Below, piece by piece: positions 1-9,300 of a stretch of 64,000 bases of DNA. Location: positions 496,001 to 560,000 of the forward strand of contig BGKB01000022.1 of the NCBI GenBank assembly GCA_003116975.1, read 5' to 3'. The position numbers and the translations under genes were made by a program. Positions within the stretch are counted from its first letter, which is position 1. The number at the start of each line of letters is the position of its first letter. The stretch is from Aurantiochytrium sp. KH105 (lineage: Eukaryota; Sar; Bigyra; Thraustochytrida; Thraustochytriidae). The notes beneath the pieces are model-generated. The model saw nothing but the letters and a program-made list of their open reading frames with translations, was not told where the DNA came from and made no database searches.

Positions 1-95
1 AGGTTTACTTCTCGTCCTTTTCGACTGCCAATGTTCTTGATTCCGAGGATGATAAGAGAAATGGTCAAGAATCGGCACATACTTCTTCATCAACC

Positions 96-203
96 ATGGC
101 AAACAGCGAAAAGCGCTTTGGCATCGAAGCAAAGCTCGTGCGGGCTCGCGCGAAGGCTGGCCTTGCTGACAGAGACACGGCGACGCCATGGGCGGCCTGC
201 TGA
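96..203 (+). promoter_or_regulatory. Upstream ORF overlapping the SDR start codon
   Basis: An ATG at 96 opens a 35-codon frame that ends at a TGA at 201-203, past the SDR ATG at 188 and in a different frame. If it lies in the mRNA leader it would lower initiation at 188. Alternatively, transcription starts downstream of 96 and the frame is irrelevant. The sequence cannot decide between these. Confidence 0.3.
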
Positions 204-1054
204 GCAGCAGCGTTGCTGCAGATGAGTTCTCCGGCAAGACGGTCTGGGTCGTCGGCGCGAGCTCGGGCATTGGAGAGGCCATGGCTGAGGCGTACTACCA
301 ACGAGGTGCCAAGGTTATCGTCTCGGCGCGGCGCGAGCAGGCGCTCGAGGACCTCGTGCAGCGAATGAAAAGCAGTCCCGCCGCGCCTGGCGCTGACGCC
401 AAGGCACTCGTCGTCGACACGGCGGATCTCGATAAAGCCAAGGCGAACGCGGAGGCCGCACTCGAGGCCTTTGGCCCTATTGACGTGGTCGTGCTGAGCG
501 CAGGAATCAGCAATCGCGGATCCGTGGCGGACACTGACATCAGCGTGGAGCAGCGACTGTTTCAGGTCAACTTCTTTGGCACGGTGGCAATTACCAAGGC
601 GATGTTGCCCCATTTCTTCGAGCATGGCAGCGGATGCTTTGTTGTCGTGAGCAGTGTACAGGGACTCATGGGGCTTCCGCAGCGCGCTCCGTACGCAGCC
701 TCCAAGCATGCGCTGCACGGATACTTTGAGTCGCTGCGCGCCGAGGTCGCCCACAAAAATGTGGCAGTGCACATTGTTTGCCCTGGGTACGTCAAGACGG
801 ACCTCTCCAACAGGGCGCTCACGACCAGTGCGTCGGCGGAGTACGCCAAGACGGATGAGACGACAGCGTCTGGATTCGAGCCCAAATATGTAGCGGAGCG
901 CTCGCTGACCGAAATCAAGAACAAGAAGGAGTATATTGTCATTGCGCAGACTAAGGCCGTTCTCGCACTTTGGCTTCGCAAGCATTTCCCAAGTGTGCTG
1001 CGCAAAATTATGAACGCCCGAGGCAAGGCTGCAGACACTGCGCACGCTGCTTAG
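188..1054 (+). CDS. Short-chain dehydrogenase/reductase (SDR), DHRS7-like
   Basis: A 288-residue NAD(P)-dependent oxidoreductase of the classical SDR family. The N-terminal cofactor loop GASSGIG lies at residues 23-29, the LSAG motif (the usual NNAG) follows beta-4, the catalytic Ser is near 155-156 in VVSSVQG, and the catalytic YxxxK is Y169/K173 in YAASK. The basic, hydrophobic C-terminus (LALWLRKHF) could touch a membrane. The family reduces or oxidises carbonyls and alcohols on lipids, steroids or retinoids; the substrate cannot be read here. The start at 188 is the first in-frame ATG and sits 15 residues before the Rossmann fold, which suits a cytosolic or ER-facing member. A short upstream ORF overlaps this start. 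The last ~15 codons and the 3'UTR are duplicated immediately downstream. Confidence 0.9.
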   Translation: MGGLLSSSVAADEFSGKTVWVVGASSGIGEAMAEAYYQRGAKVIVSARREQALEDLVQRMKSSPAAPGADAKALVVDTADLDKAKANAEAALEAFGPIDVVVLSAGISNRGSVADTDISVEQRLFQVNFFGTVAITKAMLPHFFEHGSGCFVVVSSVQGLMGLPQRAPYAASKHALHGYFESLRAEVAHKNVAVHIVCPGYVKTDLSNRALTTSASAEYAKTDETTASGFEPKYVAERSLTEIKNKKEYIVIAQTKAVLALWLRKHFPSVLRKIMNARGKAADTAHAA

Positions 1055-1310
1055 AGCTTGTCGTCATAAAAAAAGCCTTGCCCTGACTGGTCGAAGAGCG
1101 AATTTTGGATTTTGTAAGATTCTGTTGAGATTGAGCTTGAGATCCTGCGCAAAACTATATGAACGCCCAGGGCAAGGCCCAGAGCAAGGCCGCGGACATT
1201 GCGCACTCCAATTGGAGCTTCTCATCGTCGAGAGCCTTCCCCTGACTGGCTGATGAATAAATTTTGGCTTTTGTAATAGGCCTCGCTTTTTTGTTGAGAG
1301 CTTGAGAACC
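1000..1310 (+). repeat. Tandem duplication of the SDR 3' end and 3'UTR
   Basis: Copy 1 (about 1000-1145) holds the last codons, stop and 3'UTR of the SDR gene. Copy 2 (about 1146-1310) repeats the same order of landmarks with divergence: CTGCGCAAAA, ATGAACGCCC, GGCAAGGC, GCGCAC, GGAGCTT/AGAGCTT, CCCTGACTGG, ATTTTGG and TTTTGTAA. Copy 2 has small insertions and no SDR stop in the same place. An AATAAA (1256-1261) lies inside copy 2 only, so the functional poly(A) signal may come from the duplicated copy. Confidence 0.8.
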
Positions 1311-1494
1311 TCATGGCTGTTTTTGAAATATTCCTGGCATTGGTGCGCCGTCAACAGCAGTCGTACTCCACGGAGCATTCCTTCTTGCTTGTTTTATTTT
1401 CAGAATGGAGCGTGTATGCTTCGACGTTGAAAACCGATACTTGGTTTGTCTTCTGAATTGAAACGCTTCAATGATTATCCCTGGCTTGACGAGT

Positions 1495-1495
1495 C

Positions 1496-1565
<70 letters not shown>

Positions 1566-1592
1566 CTGGCTGGCCTACTGGCTGGCCTACGA
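1495..1592. repeat. (GGCT)n tetranucleotide microsatellite
   Basis: About 18 nearly perfect GGCT units followed by interrupted units (GGCCGACTGGCTGGCC). It lies in the spacer between the SDR 3' end and the 3' end of the PAN-like gene. The rest of the spacer (1310-1494 and 1593-1909) shows no gene. Confidence 0.95.
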
Positions 1593-1909
1593 GATCGGGA
1601 AGAAGGTAGGCACCTGCAAGCAACCAATCTCCTTCATTTGAGTGTCTCGTCTTTGCGAAATGTAAATTTCTATTCCTTCCCCTTCTTCTTATTCTTCGCG
1701 CACCCAACTTGTGCGAAAAATTGCGCTTCGTGCGTTTCTCTGCGCCTGTTGGGCGCCACTACTCGTGCGGAGGAAAGAAATGATTCGAATGGGAAAGATG
1801 ACTTTTTTTGGAGGTTAGAAGGAGGCAATCGAATGCGACCAAGTGCAACGAGGCGCAACGGAATGAGAAGGGCCTGGCGTTGTCGTTGTGGTGTGACAAC
1901 GAATGGTAC

Positions 1910-2470
1910 TTAATTTTTGTCAAACGATTCTTCTGAGGATTCCGACCCGGAATCGTCGATATCCTCTGCCTTGGGCTCTTCGGAATTCTCTGCCGTGAGC
2001 TCTTCGGAGTCCTCCGACCCGGCGTTTTTACTCTTGGCCCACACAGGGTAGTAGCAGTTGTTGTGGTTATACGTCTGGTAGGCCTCGTAGCACACGACTC
2101 CATACTTGGGCTTGTACGCACCAACGCGGCCAGTGTGAACCTCGCACGTGTGACGGTGATCGCGGTTGTCGTACTCGTATCCGGTGCAACCATGGGTGTA
2201 GAAGCAAAGATTTGCGCATTGGTACTTGCTCCAGATATTCCGGTAGAGCTTGTAGTCTCCGGTTCCGTAGGGCGAGCCCCAGTGATTGGTTCGTTCGCGG
2301 CAGAAACCATAGCCAACAGTCCTGAAGGCTAGGCACCTATACGGATAGCCGCCCTCCTTGTCTGCGAGAAGACTTTCTGCCTCAGACCGGAGACTGGCAG
2401 CTTCACTCATGGTCGCCAGTACCATCATCACCAGTACCAAGAGAAGGCTCGAGCGCATGCTTGTTTCCAT
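1910..2470 (-). CDS. Secreted cysteine-rich PAN/apple-like protein
   Basis: A 186-residue protein starting at the ATG at 2470; no ATG lies further upstream in frame. The first ~25 residues form a signal peptide: a short basic stretch, a long Leu/Val/Met core, then a likely cut in MSEA/ASLR. The mature part has about eight cysteines, including the C-x3-C-x5-C-x-GYEYD core and a later C-x-V pair that resemble the PAN/apple fold, a carbohydrate- or protein-binding module of extracellular proteins. The last ~40 residues are acidic and Ser-rich with repeated SEE/EDSEE elements. The leader carries an AGTG repeat. Secretion is well supported; the PAN assignment rests on cysteine spacing and is moderate. 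Binding partner unknown. Confidence 0.75.
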   Translation of the reverse strand: METSMRSSLLLVLVMMVLATMSEAASLRSEAESLLADKEGGYPYRCLAFRTVGYGFCRERTNHWGSPYGTGDYKLYRNIWSKYQCANLCFYTHGCTGYEYDNRDHRHTCEVHTGRVGAYKPKYGVVCYEAYQTYNHNNCYYPVWAKSKNAGSEDSEELTAENSEEPKAEDIDDSGSESSEESFDKN

Positions 2471-4021
2471 CTTGCACCTTGGCTCGACTTGGTACTTTTC
2501 TTGCTTCTTGTTCACTCACTCACTCACTTACTCTCGACCGCAATGGTCTTGATCAATACGATCGGGCTCTCCAAAAGGTTTCGGATTTGCCCTTCGGTTG
2601 ATGCGCTCGTCTCGGAGCCAGCAAATGCCGCTCGCCTGCTCTCCCGCTCGCTCTCTCGAGTCCCGTGATTTCGGTCTTGTAAGATTGTCGTGCACGATGC
2701 CCAGCGTGGCGGCCGCGAGCATCTACCTTCTGTGCGTCGCGCCAAGATCCTTCCTCACCAACGCCCCCCTGCACACGTGCACACGTGGCCTATACCTCGA
2801 CTTTCGAGACGCCCAAATGTTGCTCCATTGTATCTACCGCATGGCATTCTGCATTCTGTTGTGCCCAGCTTTGCACCGGTTCCCTTCAAGTTTCTCTTCA
2901 AATGCAGCAAAGATTGCGCCCCGGCCAACGTGGAAACGTGCTTCCCCCGCAAAAAAACAGAGGCAGGCGTCGATGGTTCGCGTGCGATTCTATGCATGCA
3001 TGCTTGCTTGCATGTGCGCGCGAGTCGACTGGCTGCAGTGATGGCCGGGAGAACGCGCGCCAACGTTCCTCGATCGTATCGCATCGCCTCGCATCCGCGT
3101 CGCCTCGCATCGCGTCGCGTCGCATCGCGTCGCGTCGCGTCGCGTCGCATGCGTCGTCGCGCTCCGCGGCCCCCTCAATGGTCACCACCTCGCCGAGGGC
3201 GCAGCGTCTGCAGGCGGCCGCGCCGGACGCCGCGACGCGAGCGAGGGCGCGAGCGAGAGAGCGATCGGCACGTGGAACGAAGAGAAAGATGTTCCCAAGC
3301 GAATTCCATGAACGGGAGAGGGAGGGCCGTCTCGGGGAAAGATACGGGGAATGAAGTGGGAGAGCGGAAGAAGATGGGAGAACGGGACGCGCGGCCGCGG
3401 AAGATCCTTCGTCTCGGCCGGTAATCGCGCGAGAGGAAAGGTGAAACAAGTTTCTGTTTCTTGGCCAGCGGCTCTCATCGTCCGGGCTGCTGCGCTTGGC
3501 GTCTAGCACTTGGTTAGACAGTGGGCGAGTCGAGAGCCGCAAGAGCAAGGCCAAGACGTATGTACACACCGGTTCATGAGAATGCAGTGTGTGCCTCGGC
3601 TGGGCCTGGCCTGGCCTGGCTTGGCTTAGCTTTCTTTGAACGCTGATTCTGGCGTCGATGTCGGTGAGGCAAGATGCAGAGGCGACGGGATCTCAAGCTG
3701 TCGCGTTTTCTTTAGCAGCGGCGAGAGTGAGAGACGGAATGCAGCGCAAACGCTTCCTGCGTGATGATTCGAAATGATGGCCTTTGCACGAACAAGTCTT
3801 GATGGTCCCCATACCGCGACTTTTTCCTAGGATCACGATCTTCACGACTGACTTTTAACGAATTCACCTGCCAGTATGAGAGGGTAAAAGAAACTTTCGA
3901 TGGCCATCTTTTTTGAATGCATATGTCAAGGCAGTCTGATGCAAGGAGCTCCAACAGCAAGTAAGGCAGCTGCTCCGGTTTTGCGACTTCCATTTCGTTG
4001 CGATGTGTACACGTTTGCTGA
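2471..4021. other. Non-coding spacer between the PAN-like gene and IFT20
   Basis: No convincing gene on either strand. It holds the CACT repeat of the PAN-gene leader (2513-2528), a GCAT/GCTT patch (about 2990-3016), and a pentameric GCGTC/GCATC array (about 3078-3160). A GGCCTGGCCTGG patch lies near 3600-3630. Several frames stay open only because of these repeats. The region contains the presumed promoter of the PAN-like gene and the 3'UTR of IFT20. Confidence 0.7.
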
Positions 4022-4423
4022 TCAATTCAATTCATTATTGCTAAGCTTCTCAATGAGCGCGAGCTGGTCCGCTTCAACCTTGGCGAGAGAGTTGAGCTGC
4101 GTCTCGAGACGTTCGAGTTCTGCCTCACGTTCCTGCAGCAAGAGCATGCGCTGACGCTGTTTCTGTTTGCGCGTCTCAATTTCTGCGTCTACAAGGTTGC
4201 GCTGCCCAATGGCGCGCAACTTTTCCTTTTCAATAATTTTGGCCTGCGCATCTAGCACCTGCACAAAGGTCTGCACATTTTCCGTAAAATCCCCAACTTT
4301 GCTGGCAAAGTCGCGGCACTCGTCGCGGAGCTCGCCAGTGTTCTCGAACTTTTCGTGATCAAAAACACGAATGTTGGCCGCATCGTCAAAGGACACGGTC
4401 ACGTCCGCGAGCGGCTCGCCCAT
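4022..4423 (-). CDS. IFT20: Intraflagellar transport protein 20
   Basis: A 133-residue, mostly coiled-coil protein that matches IFT20 in length (human 132) and along its whole sequence: an N-terminal FDDAANIRVFD segment, ELRDECRDFASKVGDF (human ELKEECKDFVDKIGQF), EKEKLRAIGQRNLVDAE (human ENEKMKAIGARNLLKS), and a C-terminal KVEADQLALIEKL. IFT20 is a subunit of the IFT-B complex and also works at the Golgi, sorting membrane cargo to the flagellum. The start is the ATG at 4423; a (GAGC)n repeat lies just upstream in the leader. Its presence implies the organism builds flagella, for example zoospores. It shares a 497-bp divergent spacer with the methyltransferase gene. Confidence 0.93.
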   Translation of the reverse strand: MGEPLADVTVSFDDAANIRVFDHEKFENTGELRDECRDFASKVGDFTENVQTFVQVLDAQAKIIEKEKLRAIGQRNLVDAEIETRKQKQRQRMLLLQEREAELERLETQLNSLAKVEADQLALIEKLSNNELN

Positions 4424-4920
4424 CTTCAGCAAGCCCTTCGTTCGCTCGCTCGCTCGCTCGCTCGCTCGCTCGGTAGGATGGGCGTGCGGGCGGTCGGTCG
4501 TTCTGGTGCCTGACTGTCTAAAACACTGACTGCTCCGCTCCAGTCAACTGACCCAAACAGGCCTTCTTCCTTGGAGCTCCGCTCCACGCGCGCCCGCCCT
4601 GTTCAAGTGTCGCGTCTGCGAATGTGGTACTCGCGAGTGCGCTCCTCCCGCGCACGCTCGCTGCGCAAGAACTTGCTTCGTCAGGCGCGCGAGGCCAGAC
4701 CAGCTTGAAAGAGAGTCACACCACGCAGCGGTGGCCAAGAAGTGGTCTAACGGCACTTTTGCGGCGGCAAACCACAGAGCGCTCTCACAACATTGGCAGA
4801 GAGCTGGATGGATAGGAGATAGGGATGGGTTGTCCTTCCCGTGCCTGACACGAACTAACGAGCGACAATCGCGAGTTCCGAGCACGTACGAGCAGCGCCT
4901 CGAGAAGAGTCCCGCGCAAG
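4424..4920. promoter_or_regulatory. Divergent intergenic promoter region (IFT20 / methyltransferase)
   Basis: A 497-bp gap between the divergent starts of IFT20 and the METTL21-like gene must hold both promoters. No TATA box or recognisable factor site stands out; the only clear structure is the GCTC repeat on the IFT20 side. Confidence 0.5.
4442..4472. repeat. (GCTC)n microsatellite in the IFT20 leader
   Basis: Seven to eight perfect CTCG units beginning about 19 bp upstream of the IFT20 ATG, so they are very probably transcribed in its 5'UTR. Confidence 0.9.
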
Positions 4921-6027
4921 ATGCTCGCTGGGCTGGCCAGCCTTCTTGCGGGCGAGGAAGAGAGGTTTTGCCAAGAAAGCGAAAACCGCATCATCTTTCG
5001 TAGCGACTGGGACACCTTTGCGTTGCCAGCATACTTTTGCAAAGAGTCAAATCAAGCGAGCAGTAGCACGGTACCCGATTCATCAAGGCAAGAGAGCGTC
5101 AAGACGGTGTCTGAGTCAAAGCTCGGTATCGACTTTACTCGAGCGTGCCAGCATGACTTCACCATCGAACTAAAGTCCGCGGCGCAGGACTGTTCCAAGG
5201 TCACAGTTCGGCAACTCCCAGACGAAGATGAACAGCTTGGCGCTGTTGTCTGGGACTGTGGACTTGTCCTTTGCCGCATCTTAGACCGTATAACCGCTCA
5301 GCTTGGGCCCGATTGGTTGCACAAAACTTTGGTTGTTGAGCTTGGCAGTGGAACGGGGGTCGTGGGTCTCTGTGCTGCGCAGCTCGGCGCAAAGCGGCTT
5401 GTTCTATCGGATCGCGCAGAAATGCTCGAGCTTCTTACAAGTAATTGCAATGGAACTCTTGCGCCAAACTCTTTGGCGCAAACCTCCGCATTTTCATGGT
5501 ACGTTTTAGTGTGTGCTCTCACTGAAAAGCTGACAAACAAGGGTTTGAGGGCCTCTTGAATGAGAGACTGACTTTTCGTTGGTCAAATGAAGGGGCGAGA
5601 GCCTTTTGCCAGAGTTTGAGAGACAGCCAGATGAGGAGATTGCCCGTCTCGTGCTGTGCTCGGACGTATTGTATGCTTCCGAATCGCATCCGCAGCTTCT
5701 TCGGACGCTCGACCAAATGCTTGATGGTGCCACCGCGGTCTTGCTAGCAGTCAAGTTTCGCAAGCCAGCGTAAGTCCCCTACTTGAATGCCTCTCTTTCC
5801 TTCCTTGAGGAAAGTACGCGTCCGCATCAAGTCTAACAACTCGAGCCTCGCTTTTCATTTCTACTTTTTTTTCTGTGGCAAAAAACAGCATCGAGATTGC
5901 GTTTCTCCAATCGCTGGAGGAACTTGGTGTCCAAGTCTACGCGACGCCTCTCGCGTGGTGCGAGGAGGCAAAACGCCATGCGGGTCAACAGACAGCATTA
6001 TCTGTGTTCTATCTCTTTCGCCCTTGA
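4921..6027 (+). CDS. METTL21-type protein-lysine methyltransferase (three exons)
   Basis: Exons 4921-5498, 5593-5769 and 5889-6027 join in frame to 297 residues. Both introns obey GT-AG (GTACGT...AAG, 94 bp; GTAAGT...ACAG, 119 bp). The join across intron 1 restores the family's W-G motif (SFSW/GES). A seven-beta-strand fold is visible: motif I VVELGSGTGVVGL, acidic SD at the end of beta-2, then VLCSDVLYASESHP (the family's post-IV DVxY motif) and a C-terminal beta hairpin ending VFYLFRP. METTL21/methyltransf_16 proteins methylate lysines on chaperones, elongation factors or similar substrates in the cytosol. The substrate is not predictable. Only this gene in the window needed introns. AATAAA at 6115 is its likely poly(A) signal. 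Confidence 0.85.
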
Positions 6028-6345
6028 ACAATTTGGATACTCGTGAAGCTTTTCGCAGTGCCTTCAATGCCAAAGACCATTTCCAATGCCAAAGGAACAA
6101 ACCAAATCAAGGGAAATAAATCGCTGCTTCTAGAGACCTATACCTCTCATCCCATCAAGCCCGAGAAAGGGTTTCATTGATGTGAGTTCTAAACAATAAA
6201 AAGTTTCAAGTTTCAAAGTTTTTTTTTATATAACCTTCAACGGCTATACAGGAACAGAGATGATCGCTCGCGGATTGGTTCGTGTCGCTGCGATGTGTGC
6301 AATGATGCATGCGCGGCGAAGGGACTCGCCGTGACAACGTAGCCC
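6028..6345. other. Spacer with poly(A) signals and promoter of the STAND gene
   Basis: A 318-bp spacer with AATAAA at 6115-6120 and again at 6195-6200, a run of T near 6220, then the presumed short promoter of the next gene. No gene is seen. Confidence 0.6.
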
Positions 6346-9300
6346 ATGGCGATGAACCCTGCGCGGTATGAAGTGTCACGGAGACGCCCACGGACAGCCG
6401 ACGATGCTGGTGCAGCTACGTCCAAAAATGACAGGCGCGCAAAGTTTCGAGACTCCTTGTTTCCTGAAACCTTTCGCAAAAGAAGCGAATTTGCACGCAT
6501 TATGGACATGCCTATCGAGCGCGTGACGCACAAACGAGCCGACATGCACGCATATCTGTCGCTCGAGACGGGTGTTGATCCTGACCTGGACCCTCGTTTC
6601 TTCAAACCATCCGAAGAAGCAATCGAGGTCTTTGTACGCAGGCCCAAGCTACAGCAAGAGGCCGAAGAGCGCGCGGCCTCATCAGCACGTAGAGCCAGCG
6701 ATGCTCGCGAAAAGGCGAATGCAGCGCGCCCGCGTTGTCAGTCTCGTAAATCTAGCACCCTCAATCATGCTCACACAGAGACCGAGGTCACTCCAGTGCC
6801 GCGACGAAGGCGCACGACCAAGAGCAGCCCCAAAGGCAGAAAGTCCTTGTCGAACGCAAATTCCTTCACCAGCATTAGATCGTCACTTACTGTGTGCGCC
6901 TCCCCAGGACCCCAAGATTCACGGGGGAAAGGTTCGCCGAGCCACGAGCATTTCCAAGACCGATATGGTCGAGATGAGTTTCATCGTTTACGAAATGGAC
7001 CCGCATCGAGAAATCAAGGATTGTCTTCAGAAGGTCTAGCGCTTGCTCTTGCGGCTGGGGAACACCAGTTGAGTTTGGCGCTTGTCTTGCACGCCTCCAC
7101 GGTTGGAATCGAGCATACCCTCACGGTCCAGGCAGCCAAGAACTTGCGACATTGTCTCTTGGCGCAGAAAAAGACAAGAGAGGCCCAAGAACTTGAGCGG
7201 AATCTGGAACAGACTCTCGTCAAGCTCCGTAAACGTCTCGAGCTGAAGCGTACAACAAAACAAGCCGCGAGCAAAGACGCCAAGGCTGCTGATGCGACCA
7301 GGGAATCATCCGAAGAAGATGCATATCAGTCAATGCGTCGGACCATTGCACAAGCACGCAGCAATGATGAGAGCAACGCGCAGAAGCTTCCCTTTGAGAG
7401 GTCAATATTTACGCCCGTAGAGTTTGCTGGATCCTTTGGCCTCTCGAAAACCCCGCCGAGCAAAAGGACTATTTATCCGCGCTGGAATGAGTTTCGAGCG
7501 GAGACAACGCTGGATGTCGATGGCGCTTCGTACGTGCTTCGAGACTCTGTATCTGTACATTTTGTGTACAAGCACTCTGACGATGAAAAACGAGACCACG
7601 GGGAGCTGGATAGACTGGGCATTGTGCGAGTCAATCCAAAGGAACAGAGAGATATTACGGAAGGAAAAGGAACGCTGGAATTGAATCCGAGTGATGTTGT
7701 AGCGACTCTACCTGTACCCTCGGGCAAAGAAGGTACAGTGGTATTTCGCGGAAATCAATTTACTGACGTTGGCTCCTTTTCCGTGCACTATCTGCTTCAC
7801 GGGAGTTTCTTTTCGATCGGATCCTCTGCCGCGTTCGACATTTGCCACGTCCATATTAGCCTCGTCTTGCTCAACAAGGATATTCGTAGCGGCGACGCAA
7901 TTCACATACAGTACAGCTCCAGCTTAAAACAAGGTCAGCTTCAGTGCGACTGGATTGGCCTATTTCGCGAGGACGACGAGTACGAAGAAGAGGATGAAAA
8001 CTATAATGAGTACCCCGATGATCAACGGAGTGGGTCGCCGGACACCTGCATCCTGCGTTTGTCTTTGGGACCCGAGAGGTCCGGAGAATGTGTGATCGAT
8101 GAAGATCAGGCGCGGGGGCTGCGGCCCGGGGCTTATCATGTGCGTAGTTTCTACGAAGCAGGAGGCACATATGTAGAGACGGGAAAGTCAGCATCGTTTA
8201 TAATTCGTGTACGCGAAAGCGTGTATCGCAGTCGTTCCATGGGCATCGAAAGGCACGTGCGTATGTGTATCATTACGAATCCAGGGGACCTCAAGCAAGA
8301 CCGTTTGGCTCTCCGCGAAGCGCTAAATGAACGCCTCGAGGACTTTAGGCGCCGCTATCGCGTCCAAATCACGCTTGTCGACCTCGCTGATCATATCATT
8401 GCTGATGATATGTGTGCCGACAAACTCGACGACTTGTCGCGAGGCATGAGCGGCGTGGAAGCGCTGTTTCACGAGATCGAGGCTTGTCGGCCCTTCAACT
8501 TTCTTCTTGTAGCAGACCGTTTCGGATGGTTGCTCCGAGACGGCGTACCAGCGCGACTGGAGCGCATGATGCCATGGCTTCAGAGTGAGGCGACCAAACA
8601 GCGCAGCATTCTCGACGTTGCGGCCGAATTTGCTGTGGAGACTCCTCTGGCCCAAGGCGAGGATAGTGACGTGGAGGCCGTCCTTTTTTGGAAGTGCACA
8701 CGAGCAGATCCGCTCGACGCAGCCTTGGGAAATACAATGGAGAACAGTAACCCGGAGAGACTCGAGGCAGACGCTGATGAGAACTTTGATGGGTTGCTGC
8801 GGCTCGAAGAGAGAATGTGGCGCGAGTGCGGGCTTGAAGCACTTTCCTACGAGTCCATCGAAGAGTTGGCGTCGAACACTGCAGACCAAGTTCTAGACGA
8901 GCTTGAGGCTGTATTCCCTGAAGAAGCAGTGCCTTCTGCGCGGCGCGTCGTCATGTGCAGCATGGAGTCTGTTGCCAATCTCTACCGTCGGCGCGTGGGA
9001 GAACTCTCGCCTGGCTTTCAGCAGATCATGACCTCTTTAGAAGCGTTTGCGCTGTTTCTTCCCCGAAATCTCCCGTACTCATTGCACGACCTCACGGAGC
9101 TTCAGGTAAAGATGGTGCGCAAGACGGTACGGACTTTGGGTGCCGATGCAGAGGCGACATTGCGTGAACGATTGGGAGACTCGCTTTTCTTGCCTGAGAT
9201 AAATCCTACATGGTCGCGCGTTGACTCGTGCGCACCAGATGTATGGGATAGGGGCACGCCTCTTGCTCTTGTGGCGAGCCCCCTTGCGGGCAAATCGACT

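Noticed and set aside
65-1045. 326-codon frame antisense to the SDR gene
   Set aside because: Mirror of a GC-rich coding region; the + strand holds all SDR motifs.
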